A DNA stretch of 14,447 nucleotides from Streptomyces violaceoruber (GTDB lineage: Bacteria; Actinomycetota; Actinomycetes; Streptomycetales; Streptomycetaceae). The translations under genes and the position numbers were made by a program. Location: contig JODI01000136.1 in assembly GCA_000720805.1 (NCBI GenBank), positions 1 to 14,447 of the forward strand, in the 5' to 3' direction. Shown in pieces: positions 6,747-12,818 of the stretch (positions are counted from its first letter, which is position 1; each line of letters begins with the position of its first letter). The notes beneath the pieces were generated by a model that did not search any database, was not told the DNA's origin, and worked only from the letters and a program-made list of their open reading frames with translations.

Positions 6747-8122
6747 GCTGCGGCTCCTTCCAGGGCGAGTTGGTCTTGCAGGGCTTCGCGGGCGGTTTCG
6801 CGGTTGTGTTGGAGGTCTCGGGCGATGGTGGCGGCGAGGGCGGATTCGCCGGGGGTGTGGCCGTGGCCGGCGTACTGCCAGTCGGCCAGGACGAGGACGG
6901 TGTCCGGTTCGCGGTCGTCGAGGCCGAGGGCTTCGCGTTCTTGTGCGGCGCGGTAGTCGGCGCGGGCCTGGCGGAGTTCGCCGAGGGTGGTGGAGTAGCG
7001 GCGGGACTTGGAGGAGAAGTGGCCGCGGAAGCCGAGCATGTGAGCCCAGGCCCATAGGCGCCGGTCGGGGTAGAGCGGATCAAGCTGCTTGCATGCCTCG
7101 ATGAGGCGGCGGGTGTGGTCGGGCACGCCATGGCGGTCGAGTTCGGAGAGTTCGCCGATGCGGCGGTCGAGGGTGCCGGTGTTCTCGGCTGCTTTGGTGG
7201 CGTACTTGGCGACGTAGGAGGCCACGGCCTGTTCGGTGATGTCGGAGCCGTCCCCGAAGGCCTTGACCGGGCGGACGTCGAGCTGGGTGCCCCAGCGGAA
7301 GGTTCGGGCGGGCTGGTCTTCGGCGGCCGGGACGGAGACCGAGGTGTACGAGTGCGCGGCGGCGGCGCGGATGGCGTCGGCGAGCAGGTCGACCGTTGCC
7401 CAGGCCGGGGGCGGCGTTTCGGGTCCTTCGGGGCCGTCGATGCGGATCACGGCATGGAAGTGCAGGGCACCGCGCTTCTGGAACTCCGCGACCTTGCCGT
7501 ACGAGATGCGTGCGTGATCGGCCAGTTCCCGGCGGGTGAGGCCCGCGCGAGCGGCGATCTCACGGCGGAGGCGAGTCGTGAAGCGCATCCACAGGTTGCC
7601 CGCGTGGTTGTTGAAGAGGACGGCGGCGGCGTAGTCGTACGTCGCCGGATCGAGCGCCGTGCCGAGCGTTGGATCATCCGGAGTGTGGCGGGTGCCGCAG
7701 CGGCAGACGCCTCGGTCGGGCCGGTTGTGGACCGGGCCGAAGGACGGGGCGGTGAGGGTGGCGAAGACGCGGGGGTGATCGCGGACCGTCGCGGGGATGT
7801 CCCGGCGGTCGTCTCCGGCGAGCCCCGCGCGGATGAGGTGGTAGGTGTCGCCCGCATACGTCCAGGCGCAGGAGGGGCAGCGGGAGGCCCGGCGGTTGCC
7901 GCAGGCGAGGCGGAGGCGTCCGCCCGGCTCCTGTTCGGTGGAGTAGTGGTGCAGGGTCTCGCCGGTGGTCTTGTCCTTGGTGAGGGTCCAGCCGGTGAGG
8001 TGGATGGGGTCGGCGCAGCCGCCGGTGCGGCGGATCTGTTCGTGCCAGCGGTCGAAGTCGTCGGCCGAAGCCACCCTCAGCAGGTCGCCGAGGGTGGTCG
8101 GGTCGAGCAGCTGCTCAGGCAC
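6743..8122 (-). CDS. repSA: RepSA-type rolling-circle replication initiator
   Basis: A 459-residue protein, starting at GTG 8122 with GGGAGGG just upstream. It overlaps the preceding 61-aa gene by 8 nt. A Cys-containing region (C74, C82, C85; GNRRASRCPSC) probably binds zinc, and CRC at 140-142 may contribute. The HUH metal-binding motif is KRGALHFHAVIRI, with His221 and His223. The downstream AVASYVAKYATKAA holds candidate catalytic tyrosines 303 and 307. These are the hallmarks of Streptomyces plasmid and AICE initiators that nick the plus origin and support replication of the excised circle. Upstream in-frame sequence is open for 84 more codons, but it lies over the 61-aa gene in a different frame and reads as Pro/Ala-rich shadow. 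The double-strand origin was not identified. Confidence 0.93.
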   Translation of the reverse strand: MPEQLLDPTTLGDLLRVASADDFDRWHEQIRRTGGCADPIHLTGWTLTKDKTTGETLHHYSTEQEPGGRLRLACGNRRASRCPSCAWTYAGDTYHLIRAGLAGDDRRDIPATVRDHPRVFATLTAPSFGPVHNRPDRGVCRCGTRHTPDDPTLGTALDPATYDYAAAVLFNNHAGNLWMRFTTRLRREIAARAGLTRRELADHARISYGKVAEFQKRGALHFHAVIRIDGPEGPETPPPAWATVDLLADAIRAAAAHSYTSVSVPAAEDQPARTFRWGTQLDVRPVKAFGDGSDITEQAVASYVAKYATKAAENTGTLDRRIGELSELDRHGVPDHTRRLIEACKQLDPLYPDRRLWAWAHMLGFRGHFSSKSRRYSTTLGELRQARADYRAAQEREALGLDDREPDTVLVLADWQYAGHGHTPGESALAATIARDLQHNRETAREALQDQLALEGAAA

Positions 8123-8300
8123 GGGCGCCCTCCCGAGTGCGGCGGGTGGGGGCGGTGCCGGTGCCGTGGCAGGCCGGGCAGTGCGCGGTGATGGTGCGCA
8201 GGTGGCCGTTCCGGTCGCGGCCGCCGAGGGTGATGGCGGCGGAGGCGAAGCCGTCGCAGGCCGGGCAGATCCTCGGCGGGGTCGGGGTGGGCTGGGCCAT
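8115..8300 (-). CDS. 61-aa zinc-ribbon-like protein
   Basis: A short protein with two paired-Cys motifs, ICPACDGF (C12, C15) and HCPACHGTG (C41, C44). The spacing suits a single structural zinc site. The second motif resembles the CxxCxGxG repeat of DnaJ-type zinc fingers. ATG at 8300 has AAAGGA 9-10 nt upstream. Its end overlaps the rep start by 8 nt, so the two are probably coupled. Small proteins of this kind are common before rep in Streptomyces AICEs. Function is unknown; a role in replication or transfer is inferred only from position. Confidence 0.85.
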   Translation of the reverse strand: MAQPTPTPPRICPACDGFASAAITLGGRDRNGHLRTITAHCPACHGTGTAPTRRTREGARA

Positions 8301-8339
8301 GATGGTGGTTCCTTTCGATTGCGGTTGGAAGGAAGGGCC

Positions 8340-8378
8340 CCGGGTGGCGGCGTGCTTGGCGGCTTGTGCGCCACCCGG
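8340..8378 (-). ncRNA. Stem-loop SL1 with conserved 19-nt loop, after the GGDEF gene
   Basis: CCGGGTGGCG (8340-8349) pairs perfectly with CGCCACCCGG (8369-8378). The 19-nt loop reads, on the minus (transcribed) strand, CACAAGCCGCCAAGCACGC. The same loop recurs at 8994-9012 on a different stem. It begins 7 nt after the GGDEF stop codon and lies upstream of the 61-aa gene's ribosome site. The pattern fits a structured RNA element, but a DNA site cannot be excluded. Confidence 0.6.
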
Positions 8379-8385
8379 TGGCCTC

Positions 8386-8937
8386 TCAGTGAGCGGTGCG
8401 GGAGCCCCGGCGGGTACGGCCCTTGGCCGCGTACATGGCCGTGTCGGCGGCGGCGAGCGCATCGGTCAGGCAGGGCACCGGCAGATCAGCGATGGCGCAG
8501 GCTCCGACCGAGGCGGCCAGCGGCAGAGGCATCCCGTCGTGGTGCAGCGGTTGGTGCAGTGCGGCGGTGAGCGTGTCGAGGTCGGCGGCGGCCAGGTCCC
8601 GGATCACGGCGACGAATTCGTCTCCGCCCAGGCGGCCAGCCGTGCCGTTGCGTCCGCACCAGGAGCGCAGCCGGTCGGCGGTGGCGATGAGTGCGGCGTC
8701 TCCGGCGGCGTGGCCGTGGGTGTCGTTCAGGGTTTTGAAGTGGTCGAGGTCGACCAGGAGGACGGCCGCGTTGGGGTGCCGGCGGATGAGGTGTTCGGCG
8801 CGGGCGGTCCATCCGGCGCGGGTGTGCAGGCCGGTGAGGGGGTCGCGGCGGGCGGAGGCGAGGCGGCGGGTGAGCAGGCTGCCGTGCACGGCCCAGCCGA
8901 GTAACGGCACGATGCTCACGGTGCTGTTCCAGTCCAT
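8386..8937 (-). CDS. Membrane-anchored GGDEF protein, putative diguanylate cyclase
   Basis: A 183-residue protein. Residues about 5-24 (STVSIVPLLGWAVHGSLL) form one membrane segment, then RDPLTGLHTRAGW opens a GGDEF domain. Signature residues are intact: VLLVDLDHFKTLNDTHGH (D63 for metal; N71 and D72 for substrate), D80, and RLGGDEF at 102-108. The inhibitory I-site RxxD is absent, with GRNG at that position. The C-terminus MYAAKGRTRRG keeps the usual lysine. I infer synthesis of cyclic di-GMP from GTP at the membrane. ATG at 8937 has AAGGGAG just upstream. The gene lies between spdD and the 61-aa gene, in gaps of 93 and 85 bp that each hold a copy of the same stem-loop. Activity is inferred; degenerate behaviour in vivo is possible. 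Confidence 0.92.
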   Translation of the reverse strand: MDWNSTVSIVPLLGWAVHGSLLTRRLASARRDPLTGLHTRAGWTARAEHLIRRHPNAAVLLVDLDHFKTLNDTHGHAAGDAALIATADRLRSWCGRNGTAGRLGGDEFVAVIRDLAAADLDTLTAALHQPLHHDGMPLPLAASVGACAIADLPVPCLTDALAAADTAMYAAKGRTRRGSRTAH

Positions 8938-8976
8938 GACGTTCTCCCTTGGCGATGGCGGTTGGCTGGCGGACTC

Positions 8977-9029
8977 CGGTCCCAGGAGCGGCGGCGTGCT
9001 TGGCGGCTTGTGCGTCGCCCCTGGGACCG
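8977..9029 (-). ncRNA. Stem-loop SL2 with the same 19-nt loop, before the GGDEF gene
   Basis: CGGTCCCAGG (8977-8986) pairs perfectly with CCTGGGACCG (9020-9029), and an imperfect inner helix brings the loop 8994-9012 to its tip. The 25 bp at 8990-9014 are identical to 8346-8370 in SL1, while the outer stem is unrelated in sequence yet fully paired. It starts 1 nt after the spdD stop codon (9031-9033) and lies upstream of the GGDEF ribosome site. Confidence 0.6.
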
Positions 9030-9030
9030 T

Positions 9031-9339
9031 TCAGCGGCGCTTGGCGTCGGCGGTGATCAGGGAGCGGATCACCAGGGCGCAGACGGCGACCGAGGCGCCG
9101 GTGATGGCGACGGCGAGGAGCATCGAGACCAGGACGGCGCCGACGACCAGGACCACGGCCGTGCCGCCGCCGACCAGGGCGAGGGCGGTGCCGGGGGTGA
9201 GGTGGACCGTGGGCCGCGACGGAGCCGGGGCCTGGACGGGCGTCGGCTGGTGCTGGACCACGGCGGTCGGCTCGACGACAACAGGCGAGGAGACGAGCCC
9301 GGTCGGGGTGGGCATGGTGGGGATCTTCGGGCGGAGCAT
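9031..9339 (-). CDS. spdD: SpdD-like plasmid spread membrane protein
   Basis: A 102-residue protein with the layout of the Streptomyces SpdD family. It has a Pro/Val-rich N-terminus (MLRPKIPTMPTPTGL), a short linker, then SRPTVHLTPG leading into two adjacent hydrophobic segments (about 50-71 and 72-93). A short basic tail (ITADAKRR) ends it. Spd proteins help spread transferred DNA within recipient mycelium and locate to membranes or septal crosswalls. ATG at 9339 has GAAGGGAG upstream. It sits in a run of four small genes with gaps of 5-24 bp, typical of a spread operon. Confidence 0.88.
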   Translation of the reverse strand: MLRPKIPTMPTPTGLVSSPVVVEPTAVVQHQPTPVQAPAPSRPTVHLTPGTALALVGGGTAVVLVVGAVLVSMLLAVAITGASVAVCALVIRSLITADAKRR

Positions 9340-9363
9340 GGCGGTTCTCCCTTCAGAGGCGGG

Positions 9364-9522
9364 CTACTTGGTGAGAGCGGTGTCGATGACCGGGGCCAGG
9401 AGACTGTCGGCGATGAGGTAGCCGCCGAGGAGCAGCACCAGGACCAGCCAGAGCGGCGGGCGGATGAGCTTGCAGCCGAGGTAGCCGACGACGGCGAGGG
9501 CGAACCAGAGGGGGACGTCCAC
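9364..9522 (-). CDS. 52-aa two-segment membrane protein
   Basis: A tiny protein starting at GTG 9522, with a perfect AGGAGG 8 nt upstream that overlaps the TAG stop of the preceding gene. VPLWFALAVVGYLGCKLI and WLVLVLLLGGYLIADSLLA form two membrane segments joined by RPP. Similar short membrane proteins sit beside spdD in Streptomyces AICEs. A role in DNA spread is likely by context only. The open frame continues upstream, but that part overlaps the 63-aa gene in another frame and is Pro/Arg-rich shadow. Confidence 0.82.
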   Translation of the reverse strand: MDVPLWFALAVVGYLGCKLIRPPLWLVLVLLLGGYLIADSLLAPVIDTALTK

Positions 9523-9533
9523 GGGGTGGCCTC

Positions 9534-9725
9534 CTAGCGGATCTTGCAGCGGTGGGTGCGGGCGGCGAGCTGGGCGGCGGACTGGCTGGAGTAGTCGGCG
9601 GACCAGCCGCAGCGGTCGGCCGTGCAGACGGCGGCGTGCTTGGTGTGGCCGTGGCCGTCGCGGTGGGTGCCGATCTGCACCGGTCCGATCCGCATCACGG
9701 AGTGAAAGTTGTCGCGAGCGGGCAT
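9534..9725 (-). CDS. 63-aa Cys/His 'mobile element transfer protein'
   Basis: A 63-residue protein beginning MPARDNFHSVMRIGPVQIG. It ends with a probable zinc site, VCTADRCGWSADYSS (C34, C39) plus THRC (H58, C60). The SADYxSQxAAxLAARTHRC ending is characteristic of small transfer proteins found in Streptomyces AICE spread operons. ATG at 9725 has GGAAGG about 9-10 nt upstream, overlapping the end of the preceding gene, which stops 5 bp earlier. The exact molecular function is not known. Confidence 0.88.
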   Translation of the reverse strand: MPARDNFHSVMRIGPVQIGTHRDGHGHTKHAAVCTADRCGWSADYSSQSAAQLAARTHRCKIR

Positions 9726-9730
9726 GTCGG

Positions 9731-9919
9731 TCAGTCCTTCCGGGCGGTGGTGGGGTCGGGGAAGCTGGCGCGGATACCGGCGGCGGTGGCCGGGTCGGTG
9801 GTGCGCTGGGCGGCTTCCTCGGCGAGCAGGTGGGCGAGGAAGGGCCGGTTGGCGGCACTCATCTCGCGTGCACCGTCGAGGTAGTCGTAGGCGGTCAGGT
9901 CGGCGGGGTCACGGGTCAT
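9731..9919 (-). CDS. 62-aa hypothetical protein of the spread operon
   Basis: A small acidic, helical protein (MTRDPADLTAYDYLDGAREM at the start) with no membrane segment and no motif I recognise. ATG at 9919 has AGAGGAAG 4-5 nt upstream. The gaps are 19 bp to the DUF2637 gene before it and 5 bp to the next gene, so it is very likely translated as part of the operon. It may be a partner of the neighbouring transfer proteins, but this is inference only. Confidence 0.75.
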   Translation of the reverse strand: MTRDPADLTAYDYLDGAREMSAANRPFLAHLLAEEAAQRTTDPATAAGIRASFPDPTTARKD

Positions 9920-9938
9920 CGGTCTTCCTCTCGTCCGG

Positions 9939-10616
9939 TCAGGCGAGCTGGGCGGCGATGGCGTCGGCGAGGTGGGGCGGGACGCCGAGGCGGGCGCGCA
10001 GGGTGTCGGTGTCGATCGGGGCTCCGGTGCGGTCGCGGTAGTCGGCGGCGACCTTGCGGGCGTGGTCGACGAGTACGGCGGGAACCGCGGGCGCCGGGTC
10101 TGCGGTCGGAAGCGCCGGCGGTTCTTCCACCGGGGCCGGGACGGGCTCCCGGTCCGGCACGGGTTCGGGGGCCGGTTCGTGGTCCTCGGCGATGTCGGCT
10201 TCCGGGGCCGGGGCGGGGGCGGGTGTCGCCGGATCCGGGATCTGGTGGTGGGCGGAGTGGGCGAGGAGGGTGCCGCCGAGGAAGGCGAGGGCGGGCCATC
10301 CGGCGATGCCCAGGCGCAGGAGCGCGGGCGGGTCGGCCAGGTCGAGGAATCCGGCGGTGGCGATGTTGGCGCCGAGTGAAGCGAACAGGGCGATGAGGAA
10401 CCAGCACCAGGCCAGCCGGGACGGGCCCTCGGAGCGAAGGCGTCGCCAGGCGGCGACCAGGAGCAGGTCGACCGAGATCGGGTAGGCCCAGGCTTTCCAG
10501 CCGTCCTGTCCGGCAGCGGCGGCCAGGTCGTGCAGGTGGGCGAAGGACAGGGCTCCGGCGATGACGGCCTGGACCAGGACGGCGTCGACGCGGAGCGGGC
10601 GGGTGGACATCCTCAT
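9939..10616 (-). CDS. DUF2637 / SpdB2-like membrane protein with C-terminal helical domain
   Basis: A 225-residue protein. About four membrane segments are visible at 11-36, 43-57, 67-92 and 98-120, ending in the His cluster LLAHSAHHQ. A Pro/Ala/Glu-rich linker (about 127-181) follows, then VDHARKVAADYRDRTGAPID...LGVPPHLADAIAAQLA, which resembles a small helix-turn-helix-like domain. This layout is typical of DUF2637 proteins in Streptomyces plasmids and AICEs, often called SpdB2-like. It is probably part of the intramycelial spread machinery, with the tail in the cytoplasm. ATG at 10616 overlaps the preceding stop as ATGA, and GGAG lies 7 nt upstream. A second ATG two codons later (10610) is possible but has a poorer ribosome site. 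Confidence 0.88.
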   Translation of the reverse strand: MRMSTRPLRVDAVLVQAVIAGALSFAHLHDLAAAAGQDGWKAWAYPISVDLLLVAAWRRLRSEGPSRLAWCWFLIALFASLGANIATAGFLDLADPPALLRLGIAGWPALAFLGGTLLAHSAHHQIPDPATPAPAPAPEADIAEDHEPAPEPVPDREPVPAPVEEPPALPTADPAPAVPAVLVDHARKVAADYRDRTGAPIDTDTLRARLGVPPHLADAIAAQLA

Positions 10617-10885
10617 GACCGGCTCCGAGGACTCCGGCCCAGAGCACGAGCCACGGCGTCGCGATCAGCGGGGGCGTAGGCAGTGCGAACCCCAGAGATC
10701 GACAGCCCGGCCGCCTCAGCCAGCGACGCCAACGTGTACGGACGGGGGCCGGTGAACTCCCGGCCATAGGCCAGGTAGGCGCGGATCTGCTGGTCCAGCT
10801 GATCACGTGCCTCCCGCAGGGCAGCGAGCTGACCGAGGAAGTCGTCGGGGGTGAGGTCATCCAGCACTGTCAGTGACTGGGGCAT
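10613..10885 (-). CDS. 90-aa helix-turn-helix protein
   Basis: The N-terminal half (LTPDDFLGQLAALREARDQL) is an amphipathic, possibly coiled-coil helix. The second half holds YTLASLAEAAGLSISGVRTAY (residues 50-70), a good helix-turn-helix. ATG at 10885 has GGAGAGG about 8 nt upstream. The sequence between them is the palindrome GAGAGGCCCTCTC (10886-10898), which could fold over the start or serve as an operator. Its stop overlaps the DUF2637 start by 4 bp. It could be an operon regulator or a DNA-binding partner of Tra; function unknown. Confidence 0.8.
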   Translation of the reverse strand: MPQSLTVLDDLTPDDFLGQLAALREARDQLDQQIRAYLAYGREFTGPRPYTLASLAEAAGLSISGVRTAYAPADRDAVARALGRSPRSRS

Positions 10886-10925
10886 GAGAGGGCCTCTCCT
10901 TCTTCGGGCATGGCGGGGGTAGGGA

Positions 10926-10973
10926 CCTGACGCGAAGGCGGTCGCGCCGACCGGGAAGCGGGGAAGGGTCAGG
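10926..10973 (-). promoter_or_regulatory. Stem-loop in the gap after the translocase gene
   Basis: CCTGAC (10926-10931) pairs with GTCAGG (10968-10973), which overlaps the tra stop codon. Inside lies a tight hairpin, CGGTCG (10939-10944) and CGACCG (10948-10953), with a CGC loop. It could be an intra-operon attenuator or RNA-processing site. The loop does not match SL1 or SL2. Confidence 0.4.
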
Positions 10974-12183
10974 CGGTGGCGGTGGCCGTCTTGGACAGCG
11001 GCACGGCAGCCGAGGGTGCGCCGGTCAACGCAGGCCGGAACGGCGCGAGTTCGGGCAGGTCCGGGGTGCGGTGGGCGTGCCGGTTGCAGGTGTTGACGGC
11101 TTGGCGGAGGGAGGTGTGCGGGGCGCGAATGCGGTGCCAGCCGCCGGTGGAGTCCCCGGCGATGGCGACGCCGCGCAGTTCGGCGGGGATCTGGATGGCG
11201 GCCAGCACGGCGTCCGGGGAGATGTCGCCGAAGGCCATCTTGGCGCTCGTCTCGTCGTTGACGCGGTGAGCGGTGCGGCCGGTGAGCTGGGCACGGAGCA
11301 TGGTGATGCCGTCGCCGAGTTCGGAGCCGAAACGCTGCCCGCAGATCTCCAGGTAGATGCCGGCCGCACGGCCCAGCTGCGCGAGGCGGACCAGCGCCTT
11401 GATGATGCGGTCGCGGCGCGGGTCGTTCTTCTTCGTGCTCAGTGCGAGTTCGGCGACCTCGTCGACCAGGACCACGACCGGCACCGGTCGAAGATGTGCG
11501 GGCAGGTCCCAGATGTCGGCGGCTATCTCCGCGTCCGGGACAGCGGAGGTGATGCGCTGCTCGGCGCGGATGACCTGATAGACGGCTTCCATGCGGGACA
11601 CGAGGGCGTCGAGGAGGTCGGCGGCGGTGTCGGGGTTGTCGGCGAGGGCGGAGAACCGGCGGGCCAGCGGGAAGAGTTCGACGCCCTGTTTGCAGTCGAT
11701 GCCGACCAGGGCGACGTCCATGGGGGCGAGCCCGGCGACGAGGTTGCGCTGGTAGACGGACTTGCCTGACTCGGTGGCACCGAGGGTGAGGGCGTGCGGG
11801 ACGGCGCGGTAGTCGCGGTAGTGGACCGAGCCGTCCTCCCGCAGAGCCACCGGGACCCGCATGGGGCGGGCGTCGAGCTTGGCGGGCATCTGCACCCGCT
11901 TGAGGACGTCATAGCCGGTCATCCGCACCTCGACGACACCCGAGCGCACCTCACGCGAAGTGACCCCATACATCGAGAACGAGTGCCGCAGCCGGTCCGA
12001 AGCGGCGGCGATGTCGAAGGCGTCCTGTCCCGGCCTGAGTCCCAGCCGCAGGACCAGGCCGGTCCGGGTCGGGCGGAAGCGCAGGATGCGCGGCGGACGG
12101 GACTCCGGCACGGGCCGGTTGGCGACCCGGGCCAGGGCCAGGCGCCAGCGCGAGGGAGGGACCGTCAGGCCGCAGGCGTCCAT
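10969..12183 (-). CDS. tra: FtsK/SpoIIIE-family (TraB-like) conjugative DNA translocase
   Basis: A 404-residue motor protein. The Walker A motif is TLGATESGKSVYQ (G135-S142), Walker B is VVVLVDEVAEL (236-246), and LGRAAGIYLEICGQRFGSE (270-288) fits the conserved region after it. Proteins of this family move double-stranded DNA between hyphae in Streptomyces conjugation. The N-terminal 130 residues (RILRFRPTRTGLVLRLGLRP) form the family's pre-motor domain. No membrane segment is present in this frame, although the family is usually membrane-anchored; the anchor appears to be in the preceding 51-aa ORF. ATG at 12183 is the first start after that ORF's body and overlaps its end by 19 bp, with a poor ribosome site. 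The frame is open to 12264 with no better start. Confidence 0.93.
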   Translation of the reverse strand: MDACGLTVPPSRWRLALARVANRPVPESRPPRILRFRPTRTGLVLRLGLRPGQDAFDIAAASDRLRHSFSMYGVTSREVRSGVVEVRMTGYDVLKRVQMPAKLDARPMRVPVALREDGSVHYRDYRAVPHALTLGATESGKSVYQRNLVAGLAPMDVALVGIDCKQGVELFPLARRFSALADNPDTAADLLDALVSRMEAVYQVIRAEQRITSAVPDAEIAADIWDLPAHLRPVPVVVLVDEVAELALSTKKNDPRRDRIIKALVRLAQLGRAAGIYLEICGQRFGSELGDGITMLRAQLTGRTAHRVNDETSAKMAFGDISPDAVLAAIQIPAELRGVAIAGDSTGGWHRIRAPHTSLRQAVNTCNRHAHRTPDLPELAPFRPALTGAPSAAVPLSKTATATA

Positions 12184-12320
12184 GACGAGGCGTAGCGGAC
12201 CAGGACCCGCAAGCTCGCGAAGGTGACGCCGAAGGTCAGCCAGTACCAGGCGGGGCGCCGCCACCGCAGGAGACCCGCAGCGGCGACGACCAGCACCAGG
12301 ACGACCGTGAACCAGGTCAT
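12165..12320 (-). CDS. 51-aa membrane protein, probable membrane-anchor part of the translocase
   Basis: MTWFTVVLVLVVAAAGLLRW and WYWLTFGVTFASLRVLVRYA give two membrane segments split by RRPA. ATG at 12320 is 2 bp from the preceding stop. The last 19 bp overlap tra in another frame. The offset between the two starts is 137 bp, one base short of in-frame, so a single added base near VRYAS would fuse this ORF to MDACGLTVPPS of tra. It may be a separate coupled subunit, the front half of a frameshifted gene, or the donor of a -1 frameshift product. Confidence 0.72.
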   Translation of the reverse strand: MTWFTVVLVLVVAAAGLLRWRRPAWYWLTFGVTFASLRVLVRYASSWTPAA

Positions 12321-12322
12321 GA

Positions 12323-12679
12323 TCAGGCCGCCTTGGGCTTCGAGGCAGCGGCGGCCAGCGAGGTCACGGCGACCGCGCGGAAGGCGATGCCGTGCCGCTT
12401 CTGTCCGTTGAACTCGTTCTCCCAAGGCCGAGCGATCAGGCCCGTGAGCGCGACCGGCGTGCCCATAGTCAGCTCACCCGAGATACCCGGCTCAGGGACG
12501 GTGATGGAAAGGATCTCCACCTCGTCGTTCGCCGCGAACATCACGTCCACGGTCATCATCTTCGCGCCGGTCTCGGCGTCGGTGGCGATCTCGCCGGTAC
12601 GGCGGTCCTTCACCTTGGGCTGCGGGTTCTTGGCGACCATCACGGTCGCGGCGGAGGTGTCTACGGGGATCTGACGCAC
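12323..12679 (-). CDS. SCO3933-family AICE protein
   Basis: A 118-residue protein starting at GTG 12679 with GAGGAG 9 nt upstream. It has the appearance of the SCO3933 family found at the head of transfer operons in Streptomyces AICEs: MRQIPVDTSAATVMVAKNPQ, KDRRTGEIATDAETGAKMMT, a beta-rich middle, and MGTPVALTGLIARPW. The fold looks like a small OB-type beta barrel, as in single-strand DNA-binding proteins, but this is a visual impression. It is the first gene of the long leftward operon and sits directly behind two repressor-type operators. The family is called regulatory in databases, but its function is not established from sequence. Confidence 0.85.
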   Translation of the reverse strand: MRQIPVDTSAATVMVAKNPQPKVKDRRTGEIATDAETGAKMMTVDVMFAANDEVEILSITVPEPGISGELTMGTPVALTGLIARPWENEFNGQKRHGIAFRAVAVTSLAAAASKPKAA

Positions 12680-12690
12680 AGCGGATCACT

Positions 12691-12702
12691 CCTCTATAGA
12701 GG
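12691..12702. promoter_or_regulatory. Perfect 12-bp palindrome CCTCTATAGAGG over the ribosome site
   Basis: The palindrome covers most of the GAGGAG ribosome site of the SCO3933-family gene. As DNA it could be an operator; as RNA its 5-6 bp arms could hide the ribosome site. It differs from the three ACTCATGTA-type operators. Confidence 0.4.
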
Positions 12703-12712
12703 CTGGACTCAA

Positions 12713-12732
12713 TCACTCATGTATATGAGTGA
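12713..12732. promoter_or_regulatory. Operator A of the GntR-type repressor
   Basis: A perfect 20-bp inverted repeat, TCACTCAT-GTAT-ATGAGTGA. It shares the ACTCATGTATA/GAGT core with sites B and C. It lies 34 bp upstream of the first transfer-operon gene, within its likely leader or promoter. Confidence 0.75.
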
Positions 12733-12749
12733 CATGAAGAAGAGTGCCT

Positions 12750-12767
12750 GACTCCTATACATGAGTC
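12750..12767. promoter_or_regulatory. Operator B of the GntR-type repressor, over the likely transfer-operon promoter
   Basis: GACTCCTATACATGAGTC. Read on the minus strand this is GACTCATGTATAGGAGTC, and its TATAGG could be the -10 of the leftward operon, with a weak TTCTCG about 17 bp upstream. Its 16-bp core matches site C at 14 of 16 positions. Confidence 0.75.
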
Positions 12768-12769
12768 AA

Positions 12770-12797
12770 CCCGCCACGAGAAAGAACTCGCGACGGG
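12770..12797 (-). terminator. Terminator after the GntR-type gene
   Basis: On the minus strand the RNA reads CCCGUCGCGAG, a UUCUUU loop, then CUCGUGGCGGG. This is an 11-bp helix in which two pairs are G-U wobbles. On the plus strand the same positions are C-A mismatches, so the structure favours leftward transcripts. It separates the repressor gene from the transfer operon. Confidence 0.65.
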
Positions 12798-12818
12798 CTG
12801 AGGGGAGTTGAGCGCGCG

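Noticed and set aside
7115..8191. A 358-codon plus-strand open frame
   Set aside because: It is antisense to rep, which has a clear HUH motif; its composition is Gly/Val/Glu-rich, typical of a shadow.
9631..9643. Third copy of the SL1/SL2 loop sequence
   Set aside because: Only GCGGCGTGCTTGG matches. It lies in the coding frame of the 63-aa protein and has no flanking complementary stems.
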